Part shown: positions 1 through 7,247 of the stretch, in pieces
Layout: each line of letters begins with the position of its first letter
How positions within the stretch are numbered: position 1 is the stretch's first letter
The notes under the pieces: generated by a model
Seen by the model: the letters and a program-made list of their open reading frames with translations, nothing else
What the model was told of the DNA's origin: nothing
The model's database searches: none
Program-made: the position numbers and the translations under genes
DNA from: Streptomyces sp. I05A-00742
GTDB taxonomy: Bacteria > Actinomycetota > Actinomycetes > Streptomycetales > Streptomycetaceae
Reading direction: 5' to 3'
Assembly (NCBI RefSeq): GCF_013055795.1
Contig: NZ_JABETO010000043.1
Location: forward strand, 1-48,315
Length of the DNA stretch: 48,315 nt

Positions 1-190
1 TCGGGCTTTCCTCCGGGCGCTTCCCTCCGGTATTTCGTGTTTCCAACCCTACCAGATCCGTTTCCCGTTCCGTTTCCGGTTCGGAATCCATTTCCGGCCC
101 CCTGTCGGAGCGGGGTTTTCGCCTTCTTGCTTTCGCTTTCCGGCGATTCCGACTTTATCAGATTCGATCCAGTCGGATTCTCCGACCGCC
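1..190 (-). promoter_or_regulatory. rRNA operon leader (16S gene lies off the left edge)
   Basis: Read on the minus strand this stretch has the vocabulary of Streptomyces rrn leaders as I remember them. TCTGATAAAGTCGGAA lies at 147-162, followed by repeated CCGGAAA/GGGAAACGGA blocks. The motif GGGAAGCGCCCGGAGGAAAG, which in known leaders sits a few hundred bases before the 16S rRNA, lies at 6-25. The base composition is clearly less GC-rich than the neighbours and has no coding character. I infer that an rRNA operon begins just beyond position 1, transcribed leftwards, and that its promoters lie in or just upstream of this region; I could not fix a promoter hexamer pair with confidence. Confidence 0.68.
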
Positions 191-249
191 TGCCGGGCCC
201 CCGTGCGCGCCGAAGCGCTACACAGTTCCCGTCGCGGTGGAGCCGTAAA

Positions 250-304
250 CGTACTGGACGGCCGCGCCCGGATGCAAATCGAGGCCGGGGCGGCCGTCCG
301 TACG
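250..304 (-). terminator. Terminator downstream of rnj
   Basis: A long hairpin pairs 256-265 (GGACGGCCGC) with 290-299 perfectly. It is extended outwards by CGTAC/GTACG (250-254 with 300-304, one bulged base) and inwards by CCCGG/CCGGG. It lies about 65 bases past the rnj stop and just before the rRNA leader, so it probably insulates the two transcription units. There is no clear U tract, as is usual in this group. Confidence 0.6.
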
Positions 305-367
305 ACTGACGCTGCGTCAACGCGCCGCGCGTGGGCGGGCGTCGACCGGACGTCGGTCAGGTGCTGG

Positions 368-2053
368 TCAGACCTCGACGACCACGGGAAGGATCATCGG
401 GCGCCGGCGGTACTGGTCGGAGACCCAGCGGCCCACCGCGCGCCGGATCAGCTGCTGGAGCTGGTGCGGCTCGGCGATGCCGTCCGCGGCGGCCTTGGCG
501 ATGGATTCCTCGATCTTGGGGACCACCGCGTTGAACGAACTGTCGTCGATGCCGGAGCCGCGGGCCTGGATCTGCGGCCCGCTGACGACCTTGCCCGTCG
601 TGGAGTCGACGACCACGAAGACGGAGATGATGCCTTCGTCGCCGAGGATGCGGCGGTCCTTCAGGGAGGACTCCGTGACGTCGCCGACCGAGAGGCCGTC
701 CACGTACACGTAACCGGCCTGGACCTTGCCGACGATCTTCGCGGAGCCGTCGACCAGGTCGACGACCACGCCGTCCTCGGCGATCACGATGTGGTTCTTC
801 GGGACGCCGGTGAGGGCGCCGAGCTCCGCGTTGGCGCGCAGGTGGCGCCACTCGCCGTGCACCGGCATCAGGTTCCGCGGCTTGCAGATGTTGTAGAAGT
901 ACAGCAGCTCGCCCGCGGAGGCGTGACCGGAGACGTGGACCTTGGCGTTGCCCTTGTGGACGACGTTGGCGCCCCACCGGGTCAGGCCGTTGATCACGCG
1001 GTAGACCGCGTTCTCGTTGCCCGGGATGAGGGACGACGCCAGGATCACGGTGTCGCCCTGGACGATCCGGATCTGGTGGTCGCGGTTGGCCATCCGGGAC
1101 AGCGCGGCCATGGGCTCGCCCTGGGAGCCCGTGCAGACCAGCACGACCTCCTCGTCCGGCAGGTCGTCGAGGGCCTTGACGTCGACGACGAGGCCCGCCG
1201 GCACCTGGAGGTAGCCCAGGTCACGGGCGATGCCCATGTTGCGGACCATGGAGCGGCCGACGAAGGCGACCCGGCGGCCGTACTCGTGGGCGGCGTCCAG
1301 GATCTGCTGGATGCGGTGCACGTGGCTGGCGAAGCTGGCCACGATGATGCGCTTCTGCGCACCGGCGAAGACCTGGCGCAGCACGTTGGAGATGTCGCGC
1401 TCCGGCGGGACGAACCCGGGGACCTCCGCGTTGGTGGAGTCCACCAGCAGCAGGTCGATGCCCTCCTCGCCGAGCCGCGCGAAGGCGGGGAGGTCGGTGA
1501 GGCGGCGGTCCAGCGGGAGCTGGTCCATCTTGAAGTCGCCCGTGTGGACGACCATGCCGGCCGGGGTCCGGATGGCGACGGCCAGGGCGTCCGGGATGGA
1601 GTGGTTGACCGCCACGAACTCCAGGTCGAAGGGGCCCACGCTCTCGTGTTGGCCCTCGATGACCTCAAGGGTGTACGGGCGGATGCGGTGCTCCTGGAGC
1701 TTCGCCTCGATCAGCGCGAGGGTCAGCCGGGAGCCGATCAGCGGAATGTCCGGCTTCTCGCGAAGCAGGTAGGGGACGCCGCCGATGTGGTCCTCGTGGC
1801 CGTGCGTGAGCACGATGCCTTCGATGTCGTCGAGACGGTCCCGGATGGACGTGAAGTCCGGCAGGATCAGATCGACTCCGGGCTGCTCCTCCTCGGGGAA
1901 AAGCACTCCGCAGTCGACGATCAGCAGACGGCCGCCGTACTCGAAGACCGTCATGTTCCGGCCGATTTCACCGAGGCCGCCGAGCGGGGTGACGCGCAGG
2001 CCGCCCTCGGGCAGCTTCGGCGGGGGACCGAGTTCAGGGTGCGGGTGGCTCAA
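368..2053 (-). CDS. rnj: Ribonuclease J (metallo-beta-lactamase/beta-CASP RNase)
   Basis: 561 residues, the normal length for the actinobacterial enzyme. RNase J is a cytoplasmic 5'-3' exo- and endoribonuclease used in mRNA turnover and rRNA processing. The metallo-beta-lactamase motif HGHEDH is at residues 84-89, and further zinc-ligand regions are visible (VNHSIPDA, HTGDFKMD, then the beta-CASP core with VSGHAS and MPVHGEWRH), followed by the C-terminal alpha/beta domain. I chose the TTG at 2053 because GAGGAG stands 6 bases before it and the family's N-terminus begins at this residue; an ATG at 2110 would add 19 residues with no family likeness. It lies downstream of dapA on the same strand with a 172-base gap that holds a palindrome and spaced heptamers (separate entries). 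Confidence 0.96.
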   Translation of the reverse strand: MSHPHPELGPPPKLPEGGLRVTPLGGLGEIGRNMTVFEYGGRLLIVDCGVLFPEEEQPGVDLILPDFTSIRDRLDDIEGIVLTHGHEDHIGGVPYLLREKPDIPLIGSRLTLALIEAKLQEHRIRPYTLEVIEGQHESVGPFDLEFVAVNHSIPDALAVAIRTPAGMVVHTGDFKMDQLPLDRRLTDLPAFARLGEEGIDLLLVDSTNAEVPGFVPPERDISNVLRQVFAGAQKRIIVASFASHVHRIQQILDAAHEYGRRVAFVGRSMVRNMGIARDLGYLQVPAGLVVDVKALDDLPDEEVVLVCTGSQGEPMAALSRMANRDHQIRIVQGDTVILASSLIPGNENAVYRVINGLTRWGANVVHKGNAKVHVSGHASAGELLYFYNICKPRNLMPVHGEWRHLRANAELGALTGVPKNHIVIAEDGVVVDLVDGSAKIVGKVQAGYVYVDGLSVGDVTESSLKDRRILGDEGIISVFVVVDSTTGKVVSGPQIQARGSGIDDSSFNAVVPKIEESIAKAAADGIAEPHQLQQLIRRAVGRWVSDQYRRRPMILPVVVEV

Positions 2054-2074
2054 AAGACTCTCCTCACCACGCAC

Positions 2075-2099
2075 GCCATATGTCCCGGGGACACATGGC
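2075..2099 (-). promoter_or_regulatory. 25-nt near-perfect palindrome next to the rnj ribosome binding site
   Basis: Arms 2075-2086 and 2088-2099 (core TGTCCC G GGGACA) are inverted copies with one mismatch over 12 bases and a single central base. The element ends only about 10 bases before the GAGGAG of rnj. It has operator geometry; in RNA it could fold back near the ribosome binding site. No regulator is identified. Confidence 0.45.
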
Positions 2100-2121
2100 G
2101 CGCATGACATTCGTGCACTTG

Positions 2122-2170
2122 CAGTTGTTGGTTAGCAGTGTTCAGTTGTGATGCCGTTGTTCAGTTGTGA
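2122..2170 (-). repeat. Three spaced CAGTTGT heptamers upstream of rnj
   Basis: CAGTTGT occurs at 2122-2128, 2143-2149 and 2162-2168, that is at 21- and 19-base steps. The last two are part of an 11-base direct repeat, TTCAGTTGTGA (2141-2151 and 2160-2170). The two-helical-turn spacing suggests protein sites on one DNA face in the rnj upstream region. No known box is matched. Confidence 0.35.
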
Positions 2171-2225
2171 AGTCTGTGTGCGGCCCGTCGCGGTGGGTCA
2201 CGCGGACGGTCGGAGCACCCTCTGC

Positions 2226-3125
2226 CTAGAGCTGTACCCCGCCGGCCGCCAGATCGCGCTTGAGCTGTTCGGTCTGCTCCGGTCCGAGCTCGACCAGCGG
2301 GAGCCGCAGCGGCCCGGCGGGCAGGCCCAGGAGGGCGAGGGCGCGCTTGGTGGTGATCACGCCCTGGGTGCGGAAGACGCCGGTGAAGACCGGCAGCAGC
2401 CGCTGGTGGATCGCCGTCGCCTTGGTGACGTCGCCGGAGAGGTACGCCTCCAGCAGGGTGCGCAGCTCGGGGGCGACGAGGTGGCCGACCACGGAGACGA
2501 AGCCCGCCGCGCCCACGGAGAGCAGCGGCAGGTTCAGCATGTCGTCGCCGGAGTACCAGGCCAGTCCGCTGCGGCTGAGGGCCCAGCTCGCGGCTCCGAG
2601 GTCACCCTTCGCGTCCTTGTTGGCGACGATACGGGGGTGCTCGGCGAGCCGGACCATCGTCTCGGTCTCGATCGCGGTACCGCTGCGGCCCGGGATGTCG
2701 TAGAGCATCACCGGGAGGCCGGTGGCGTCCGCGATCGCTGTGAAGTGTTGGTACAGGCCCTCCTGCGGGGGCTTGTTGTAGTACGGCGTCACGGCCAGGA
2801 GGCCATGGGCACCGGCCTGCTCCGCGGCGCGGGCGAGCTCGGTGCTGTGCCGGGTGTCGTTGGTGCCGGCTCCGGCCACCACATGCGCCCGGTCGCCGAC
2901 GGCCTCCACGACCGCCCGTACGAGATCGGCTTTCTCCGCGTCGCTGGTGGTGGGCGACTCACCGGTGGTGCCGTTGACGACGAGGCCGTCGTTGCCTGCG
3001 TCGACCAGGTGGGCGGCGAGGCGCTGGGCGCCATCGAGGTCGAGGGCACCGTCGGAGGTGAACGGGGTGACCATCGCGGTCAGGACACGTCCGAAGGGCG
3101 TCTGCGGTGTGGAGATCGGAGCCAT
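2226..3125 (-). CDS. dapA: 4-hydroxy-tetrahydrodipicolinate synthase
   Basis: 299 residues. DapA condenses pyruvate and aspartate semialdehyde, the first committed step of lysine/diaminopimelate synthesis, in the cytoplasm. The protein shows the TIM-barrel signatures GTTGESPT, TPYYNKP (catalytic Tyr), LYDIPGRSG and the Schiff-base lysine region ANKDAKGD, then the GFVSVVGH segment. I chose the ATG at 3125 because it gives the usual family length; a GTG three codons upstream (3134) is possible and neither has a strong Shine-Dalgarno. A probable promoter lies at 3234-3263, so the leader is about 100 bases and contains two hairpins. Many actinobacteria carry a second dapA; only this one is visible here. 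dapB lies 2 kb away, beyond thyX and two unrelated genes. Confidence 0.95.
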   Translation of the reverse strand: MAPISTPQTPFGRVLTAMVTPFTSDGALDLDGAQRLAAHLVDAGNDGLVVNGTTGESPTTSDAEKADLVRAVVEAVGDRAHVVAGAGTNDTRHSTELARAAEQAGAHGLLAVTPYYNKPPQEGLYQHFTAIADATGLPVMLYDIPGRSGTAIETETMVRLAEHPRIVANKDAKGDLGAASWALSRSGLAWYSGDDMLNLPLLSVGAAGFVSVVGHLVAPELRTLLEAYLSGDVTKATAIHQRLLPVFTGVFRTQGVITTKRALALLGLPAGPLRLPLVELGPEQTEQLKRDLAAGGVQL

Positions 3126-3158
3126 GGGGGCCACGCTACTCGTTGCTCACCGTGAGGT

Positions 3159-3173
3159 ACTCCCTCGGGGAGT
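3159..3173 (-). other. Small hairpin in the dapA leader
   Basis: ACTCCC (3159-3164) pairs with GGGAGT (3168-3173) across a 3-base loop, 34 bases before the dapA ATG. Together with the larger hairpin at 3185-3222 it makes the predicted leader structured. A regulatory role is inference only. Confidence 0.3.
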
Positions 3174-3184
3174 GTGCAATGGAT

Positions 3185-3222
3185 CCCGGCACTGCCTGCT
3201 CGGGGGTTCAAACAGTGCCGGG
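3185..3222 (-). terminator. Hairpin between thyX and dapA
   Basis: CCCGGCACTG (3185-3194) pairs perfectly with CAGTGCCGGG (3213-3222) around an 18-base loop. It lies about 90 bases past the thyX stop and could end thyX transcripts. If the promoter at 3234-3263 is real, however, the hairpin falls at the very 5' end of the dapA mRNA, where it would act as a leader structure instead. Confidence 0.5.
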
Positions 3223-3233
3223 TCCGTTTATTC

Positions 3234-3263
3234 AGCCTAAATGAAGAGGTCGAAAGGTCGCAA
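3234..3263 (-). promoter_or_regulatory. Probable dapA promoter
   Basis: On the minus strand TTGCGA (3263-3258) and TAGGCT (3239-3234) are 18 bases apart, a good match to the vegetative sigma (HrdB-type) consensus. The predicted start point is near 3227, giving a leader of about 100 bases for dapA. Confidence 0.45.
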
Positions 3264-3312
3264 TACGGACAACCTGCCCTCGGTGTCCACGCACCTCACG
3301 CGACCGCCCGGG

Positions 3313-4062
3313 TCACGGAGCGACACGGCCGTTCTTGTTGAAGGCGGCGTAGGTGAGCGGCATGAGCTTCGCCCACTCCGCCTCCATCTTCTCGCCGACC
3401 ATCTCGATCTCGCGCTGCGGGAAGGACGGGACGGCGGCCAGCTCGTGCTGGGTCCGCAGGCCGAGGAAGTGCATCAGCGAGCGGGCGTTGCAGGTGGCGT
3501 ACATCGAGGAGAACAGGCCGACGGGCAGGACCGACCGGGCGACCTCGCGGGCGACGCCGGCGGCCAGCATCTCCTGGTACGCCTCGTAGGCGTCGCGGTA
3601 GGCGCTCTCCATGGCGCGGGTGGTCACCTCGTGCTGCGCCTCGGTGCCCTCGACGAAGACGTACTTGCCCGGGCGGCCCTCCTGGACCAGCTTGCGGTCC
3701 TGGCCGGGGACGTAGAAGACCGGCTGGAGCTCCCGGTAGCGGCCCGACTCCTCGTTGTACGACCAGCCCACCCGGTGCCGCATGAACTCGCGGAACACGA
3801 AGATCGGGGCGCTGATGAAGAAGGTCATCGAGTTGTGCTCGAAGGGGCTGCCGTGGCGGTCCCGCATCAGGTAGTTGATGAGCCCCTTGGACCGCTCCGG
3901 ATCCTTGGTGATCTCTTCGAGGGACTGCTCACCTGCCGTGGAGACACGGGCCGCCCACAGCACGTCGCTGTCGGCGGCGCTGTGCTTGACCAGCTCGACG
4001 GTCACATCGCTGCGGAACGTCGGCTTGTCGGTCGTCACGTCCTCGGTGGTGCTCTCGGTCAC
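3313..4062 (-). CDS. thyX: Flavin-dependent thymidylate synthase ThyX
   Basis: 249 residues. ThyX methylates dUMP to dTMP with FAD, NADPH and methylenetetrahydrofolate. The family signature RHRVGWSYNEESGR is at residues 95-108, followed by the region around LPVGLFSSMYATCNARSLMHFLGLR that carries the substrate/flavin-binding arginine and histidine. The GTG start at 4062 has GGAAGGA 6 bases upstream and fits the family N-terminus; an upstream start at 4083 would add only 7 residues and lacks a site. A minus-strand TAGGCT at 4099-4104 is a likely -10. The hairpin at 3185-3222 is its candidate terminator. Confidence 0.96.
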   Translation of the reverse strand: MTESTTEDVTTDKPTFRSDVTVELVKHSAADSDVLWAARVSTAGEQSLEEITKDPERSKGLINYLMRDRHGSPFEHNSMTFFISAPIFVFREFMRHRVGWSYNEESGRYRELQPVFYVPGQDRKLVQEGRPGKYVFVEGTEAQHEVTTRAMESAYRDAYEAYQEMLAAGVAREVARSVLPVGLFSSMYATCNARSLMHFLGLRTQHELAAVPSFPQREIEMVGEKMEAEWAKLMPLTYAAFNKNGRVAP

Positions 4063-4098
4063 CGCGGGTCCTTCCAGTCGCATTGCTCGGGCGCGCCC

Positions 4099-4104
4099 AG
4101 CCTA
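4099..4104 (-). promoter_or_regulatory. Candidate -10 element for thyX
   Basis: TAGGCT on the minus strand, identical to the -10 proposed for dapA, would start transcription about 30 bases before the thyX GTG. No good -35 is visible at 17-18 bases, so this is weak on its own. Confidence 0.3.
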
Positions 4105-4175
4105 AGGGCCACCACTGACAGCCGGGCCGCACGCGGCACGCTCCGTGCGCGTCCGGCGACCCGGATTGAGATTTT

Positions 4176-4192
4176 TCACAGAAGTCACAGAA
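4176..4192. repeat. Direct repeat TCACAGAA x2 between thyX and the small membrane gene
   Basis: TCACAGAA occurs at 4176-4183 and 4185-4192 with a 9-base period, inside a locally AT-rich patch between two divergent genes. It may be a binding site or part of a promoter for the plus-strand gene (a TTGAGA hexamer starts just upstream), but no regulator can be named. Confidence 0.3.
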
Positions 4193-4266
4193 ATCGGGCA
4201 CCGGAGAGGGCGTTCGAACGTCTTCCTGTGTGACAGCCCACTTCGAGGTTCCTAGGAGAGCTCTTC

Positions 4267-4503
4267 ATGTTTGGCCGGCGAGAGCCCGTACCGTTCGCCT
4301 TCGTCGCCGACGCCGAGCGGTATCGCAGCAACGTCACGCCGCCCCGCAACCGCGCCAGCCGCTCACAGGTGGTCGGGCGGGTGCTCATGGGGCTGACGGT
4401 CACCGCCGGGCTGGTCGGAGCACTTCTGTTCGGCCTGCCCGCGATGGACACCAGCGCGCAGAAGACGCAGCACTCACAGAGCTCGCAGGCGTCCACCCGC
4501 TGA
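4267..4503 (+). CDS. Small single-pass membrane protein, function unknown
   Basis: 78 residues. The N-terminal half is hydrophilic and Arg-rich (RSNVTPPRNRASRS, about residues 20-33). A transmembrane segment follows at about 37-60 (VGRVLMGLTVTAGLVGALLF), then a short Ser/Gln-rich tail. The start ATG has GGAGAG 8 bases upstream. Codon use is typical and a strong terminator follows 22 bases after the stop, so I take it to be a real monocistronic gene. I recall small membrane proteins of this kind at the same place in other Streptomyces, but no function is known to me. It is the only plus-strand gene in the first 11 kb. Confidence 0.75.
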   Translation: MFGRREPVPFAFVADAERYRSNVTPPRNRASRSQVVGRVLMGLTVTAGLVGALLFGLPAMDTSAQKTQHSQSSQASTR

Positions 4504-4525
4504 GCACGGACCACCTGTCCGCCCA

Positions 4526-4560
4526 GGGAAGGGCCCGGTCACCCGACCGGGCCCTTTCCC
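4526..4560 (+). terminator. Strong terminator after the small membrane gene
   Basis: GGGAAGGGCCCGGTC (4526-4540) pairs with 4545-4560 over 15 bases with one bulged T, closing an ACCC tetraloop and ending in TTTCCC. It probably also works on the minus strand for the dapB/TPR-like unit. Confidence 0.75.
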
Positions 4561-4591
4561 GTGGGCCGTGGGCCCGTAGGCCCGTAGGTGC

Positions 4592-5053
4592 TCACCGCGC
4601 CTCCGCGCGGACCGGCTTCCCGTCGTGCAGCGCGATGGCCCGCTGCATGGCCTTGCGGGCCCGCGGGGTGTCCCGCGCGTCGTGGTAGGCCACGGCGAGC
4701 CGGAACCAGGTGCGCCAGTCCCCCGGCGCGGCCTCCGTCTCGGCCCGGCGGCGGGCGAACACGGCGTCGGCCGAGTCCCGGTCCACCCGGCCGCTCGGCG
4801 TCCGCTCCAGCTCGTCGACGGGCAGGCCGCCCTCCGCCTCCAGCTCCCGTGCCAGGCGGTTGGCGTCCCGCGCGAACTTGGTGGTCTGGTAGAGGAACCA
4901 GGCCCCGATGAACGGCAGGACCAGGACGGCGACACCGAAGGTGACCGTGATCGCCGTGCCCTGCTGGACCAGCATGACGCCGCGGCTGCCGACCAGGACG
5001 AAGTAGACGACCAGGACGGCGGCCAGCCCGAAGTAGACGATCTTCGCTCGCAT
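4592..5053 (-). CDS. Two-TM membrane protein with a TPR-like C-terminus, unknown
   Basis: 153 residues. Two hydrophobic segments lie at about 5-28 (IVYFGLAAVLVVYFVLVG) and 35-57 (VTFGVAVLVLPFIGAWFLY). A cytoplasmic helical region follows whose end (WRTWFRLAVAYHDARDTPRARKAMQRAIAL, about 112-141) reads as one tetratricopeptide-type helix pair. The ATG at 5053 lies 6 bases after the dapB stop, so the two are probably co-transcribed. It is conserved beside dapB in Streptomyces as far as I recall, but no role is established. Confidence 0.8.
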   Translation of the reverse strand: MRAKIVYFGLAAVLVVYFVLVGSRGVMLVQQGTAITVTFGVAVLVLPFIGAWFLYQTTKFARDANRLARELEAEGGLPVDELERTPSGRVDRDSADAVFARRRAETEAAPGDWRTWFRLAVAYHDARDTPRARKAMQRAIALHDGKPVRAEAR

Positions 5054-5059
5054 GGTCGC

Positions 5060-5812
5060 TCAGCCCAGATCCAGGAAGTGTTCGAGGCCGAAGGTCAGCC
5101 CCGGGGTCTCCGGCACCCGGCGGGCGCCGAGCAGGATGCCCGGCATGAAGCAGCTGTGGTGCAGCGAGTCGTGCCGGATGGTGAGGGTCTCGCCGGTGTC
5201 GCCGAGCAGCACCTCCTGGTGAGCCAGGAGGCCGCGCAGCCGGACGGAGTGCACGGGCACCCCGTCGACGTCGGCGCCGCGGGCGCCGTCCAGGGCCGTC
5301 GTGGTGGCGTCGGGCTGCGGGGCGCAGCCGGCCTCGCGCCGCGCGGCGGCGATCAGCTGGGCGGTGCGGGTGGCGGTGCCGGAGGGGGCGTCCGCCTTGT
5401 TCGGGTGGTGCAGCTCGACGACCTCGACCGATTCGAAGAACCGGGCCGCCTGCCGGGCGAAGGTCATGGTGAGCACCGCGCCGATGGAGAAGTTCGGAGC
5501 GATGAGCACGCCGGTCGACGGGGAGGCGTCGAGCCAGGAGCGGAGCCGGGCGAGGCGGTCCTCGGTCCAGCCGGTGGTGCCGACGACGGCGTGGATGCCG
5601 TTGCGGACGCAGAACTCCAGGTTGTCCATGACGGAGTCGGGGTGCGTCAGCTCGACCGCGACCTGGGTGCCCGCCGCCGGCAGGGCCTCCAGGCCGTCGC
5701 CACGGCCCAGCGCGGCCACCAGCTCCATGTCGTCGGCGGCCTCGACGGCCCGGACGGCCTCGGAGCCGATGCGGCCCTTGGCTCCGATGACCGCCACGCG
5801 CAGCTTGCTCAT
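5060..5812 (-). CDS. dapB: 4-hydroxy-tetrahydrodipicolinate reductase
   Basis: 250 residues, a normal length. DapB reduces the DapA product with NAD(P)H in lysine/diaminopimelate synthesis. Visible features are the N-terminal Rossmann motif VAVIGAKGRIGSEAV, TTGWTEDRL, the APNFSIGA segment and the substrate-binding signature ELHHPNKADAPSGTA. The start at 5812 is preferred because the Rossmann strand begins right after it and AGGA-type sites precede it; the longer ATG at 5839 has no support. It follows the M16 peptidase gene with a 55-base gap and is probably read through from the rpsO-pnp direction or from a promoter in that gap. Confidence 0.95.
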   Translation of the reverse strand: MSKLRVAVIGAKGRIGSEAVRAVEAADDMELVAALGRGDGLEALPAAGTQVAVELTHPDSVMDNLEFCVRNGIHAVVGTTGWTEDRLARLRSWLDASPSTGVLIAPNFSIGAVLTMTFARQAARFFESVEVVELHHPNKADAPSGTATRTAQLIAAARREAGCAPQPDATTTALDGARGADVDGVPVHSVRLRGLLAHQEVLLGDTGETLTIRHDSLHHSCFMPGILLGARRVPETPGLTFGLEHFLDLG

Positions 5813-5867
5813 CGTTCCTGCTTCCTTCAGCGGTGACATACGGACTCCGGCGGAGACGCCGGAGACA

Positions 5868-7247
5868 CTACGAAACGGCCTCGTGCAGGCGTGCGGCCTG
5901 CTTGTCCTTCAGCGGGCCGATCACGGACAGCGAAGGACGCTGTCCCAGTACATCGCGGGCCACCGCGCGGACCTCGTCCGGGGTGACGGCCGAGATGCGG
6001 GCGAGCATGTCGTCGACCGACATCTGTTCGCCCCAGCACAGCTCGCTCTTGCCGATGCGGTTCATCAGCGCGCCGGTGTCCTCCAGGCCGAGGACCGTGG
6101 AGCCGGCGAGCTGGCCGACGGCGCGGCCGATCTCCTCGTCCGACAGGCCCTCGGAGGCGACCAGGTCGAGCTGGTCGCGGCAGATCCGCAGTACGTCGTG
6201 GACCTGGCTGGGGCGGCAGCCGGCGTAGACGCCGAAGAGGCCGCAGTCGGCGAAGCCGGAGGTGTAGGAGTAGACGGAGTACGCGAGGCCGCGCTTTTCC
6301 CGGACTTCCTGGAAGAGCCGCGAGCTCATGCCGCCGCCCAGGGCCGTGTTGAGCACGCCGAGCGCCCAGCGGCGCTCGTCGGTGCGGGCCAGGCCCGGCA
6401 TGCCGAGGACGACGTGCGCCTGCTCGGTCTTGCGGCCGAGCACCTCGACCTGTCCGGCCGTGCGGATCGTCCGGGAACCGGAGCGGGGGCCGACCGGCGT
6501 GGCGTCCGTGCGGGACAGCGCGCCGGCCCGTTCGAACGCCGTCCGCACCTGGCGGACGACCTTGGCGTGGTCGACGTTGCCGGCGGCGGCGACGACCAGG
6601 CGGGTCGGGTCGTAGTGCTTCTTGTAGAAGCGCGCGATCTGGTCGCGGCCGAGGGCGTTGATCGTGTCGACGGTGCCCAGGACCGGACGGCCGAGGGGCG
6701 TGTCGCCCAGCATGGTGTGCGCGAACAGGTCGTGCACGCAGTCGCCGGGGTCGTCCTCGGTCATGGCGATCTCTTCGAGGATCACCCCGCGCTCGGCGTC
6801 CACGTCCGCCGCGTCGATCAGGGACCCGGTGAGCATGTCGCAGACGACGTCGATGGCCAGCGGCAGGTCGGTGTCGAGGACACGCGCGTAGTAGCACGTG
6901 TACTCCTTGGCCGTGAAGGCGTTCATCTCGCCGCCGACCGCGTCGATGGCGGCCGAGATGTCCAGCGCGCTGCGCTTGGCGGTGCCCTTGAAGAGCAGGT
7001 GCTCCAGGTAGTGGGTGGCGCCGTTGAGCGTCGGGGTCTCGTCGCGGGAGCCGACGTTGGCCCAGATGCCGAAGGTGGCGGAGCGTACGGACGGCAGGGT
7101 CTCGGTGACGATCCGCAGGCCGCCCGGGAGGGTGGTCCTGCGGACGGTGCCGATGCCGTTCTCGCCCTTGAGAAGCGTTTGGGTACGGGCGACGGCCCGC
7201 CCCTCCGAGGAGGTGCGGGCCGTCTTCCGTGTACTACGGGACGTCAC
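5868..7247 (-). CDS. M16 family zinc metallopeptidase (processing-peptidase-like)
   Basis: 459 residues. The inverted zinc-binding motif HYLEH is at residues 79-83, with the distal glutamate region ERGVILEEIAMTEDD following and the second, inactive-half signature (GMSSRLFQEVREKRGLAYSVYSY) about 220 residues later. This two-half layout is typical of M16B enzymes. The GTG start overlaps the pnp stop as GTGA (7244-7247), so translation is coupled to PNPase. The gene follows pnp in many actinobacteria. The substrate is unknown; related proteins process or degrade short peptides, and nothing in the sequence shows export (no signal peptide). Confidence 0.93.
   Translation of the reverse strand: MTSRSTRKTARTSSEGRAVARTQTLLKGENGIGTVRRTTLPGGLRIVTETLPSVRSATFGIWANVGSRDETPTLNGATHYLEHLLFKGTAKRSALDISAAIDAVGGEMNAFTAKEYTCYYARVLDTDLPLAIDVVCDMLTGSLIDAADVDAERGVILEEIAMTEDDPGDCVHDLFAHTMLGDTPLGRPVLGTVDTINALGRDQIARFYKKHYDPTRLVVAAAGNVDHAKVVRQVRTAFERAGALSRTDATPVGPRSGSRTIRTAGQVEVLGRKTEQAHVVLGMPGLARTDERRWALGVLNTALGGGMSSRLFQEVREKRGLAYSVYSYTSGFADCGLFGVYAGCRPSQVHDVLRICRDQLDLVASEGLSDEEIGRAVGQLAGSTVLGLEDTGALMNRIGKSELCWGEQMSVDDMLARISAVTPDEVRAVARDVLGQRPSLSVIGPLKDKQAARLHEAVS

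Noticed and set aside
37..309. Short plus-strand frame in the rRNA leader region
   Set aside because: Phe/Pro/Arg-rich, without a ribosome binding site; it lies in the rrn leader and rnj terminator.
203..2107. Long plus-strand frame opposite rnj
   Set aside because: The protein is Arg/Asp/Val-rich shadow sequence typical of the complement of a GC-rich gene; the minus-strand frame is a clear RNase J.
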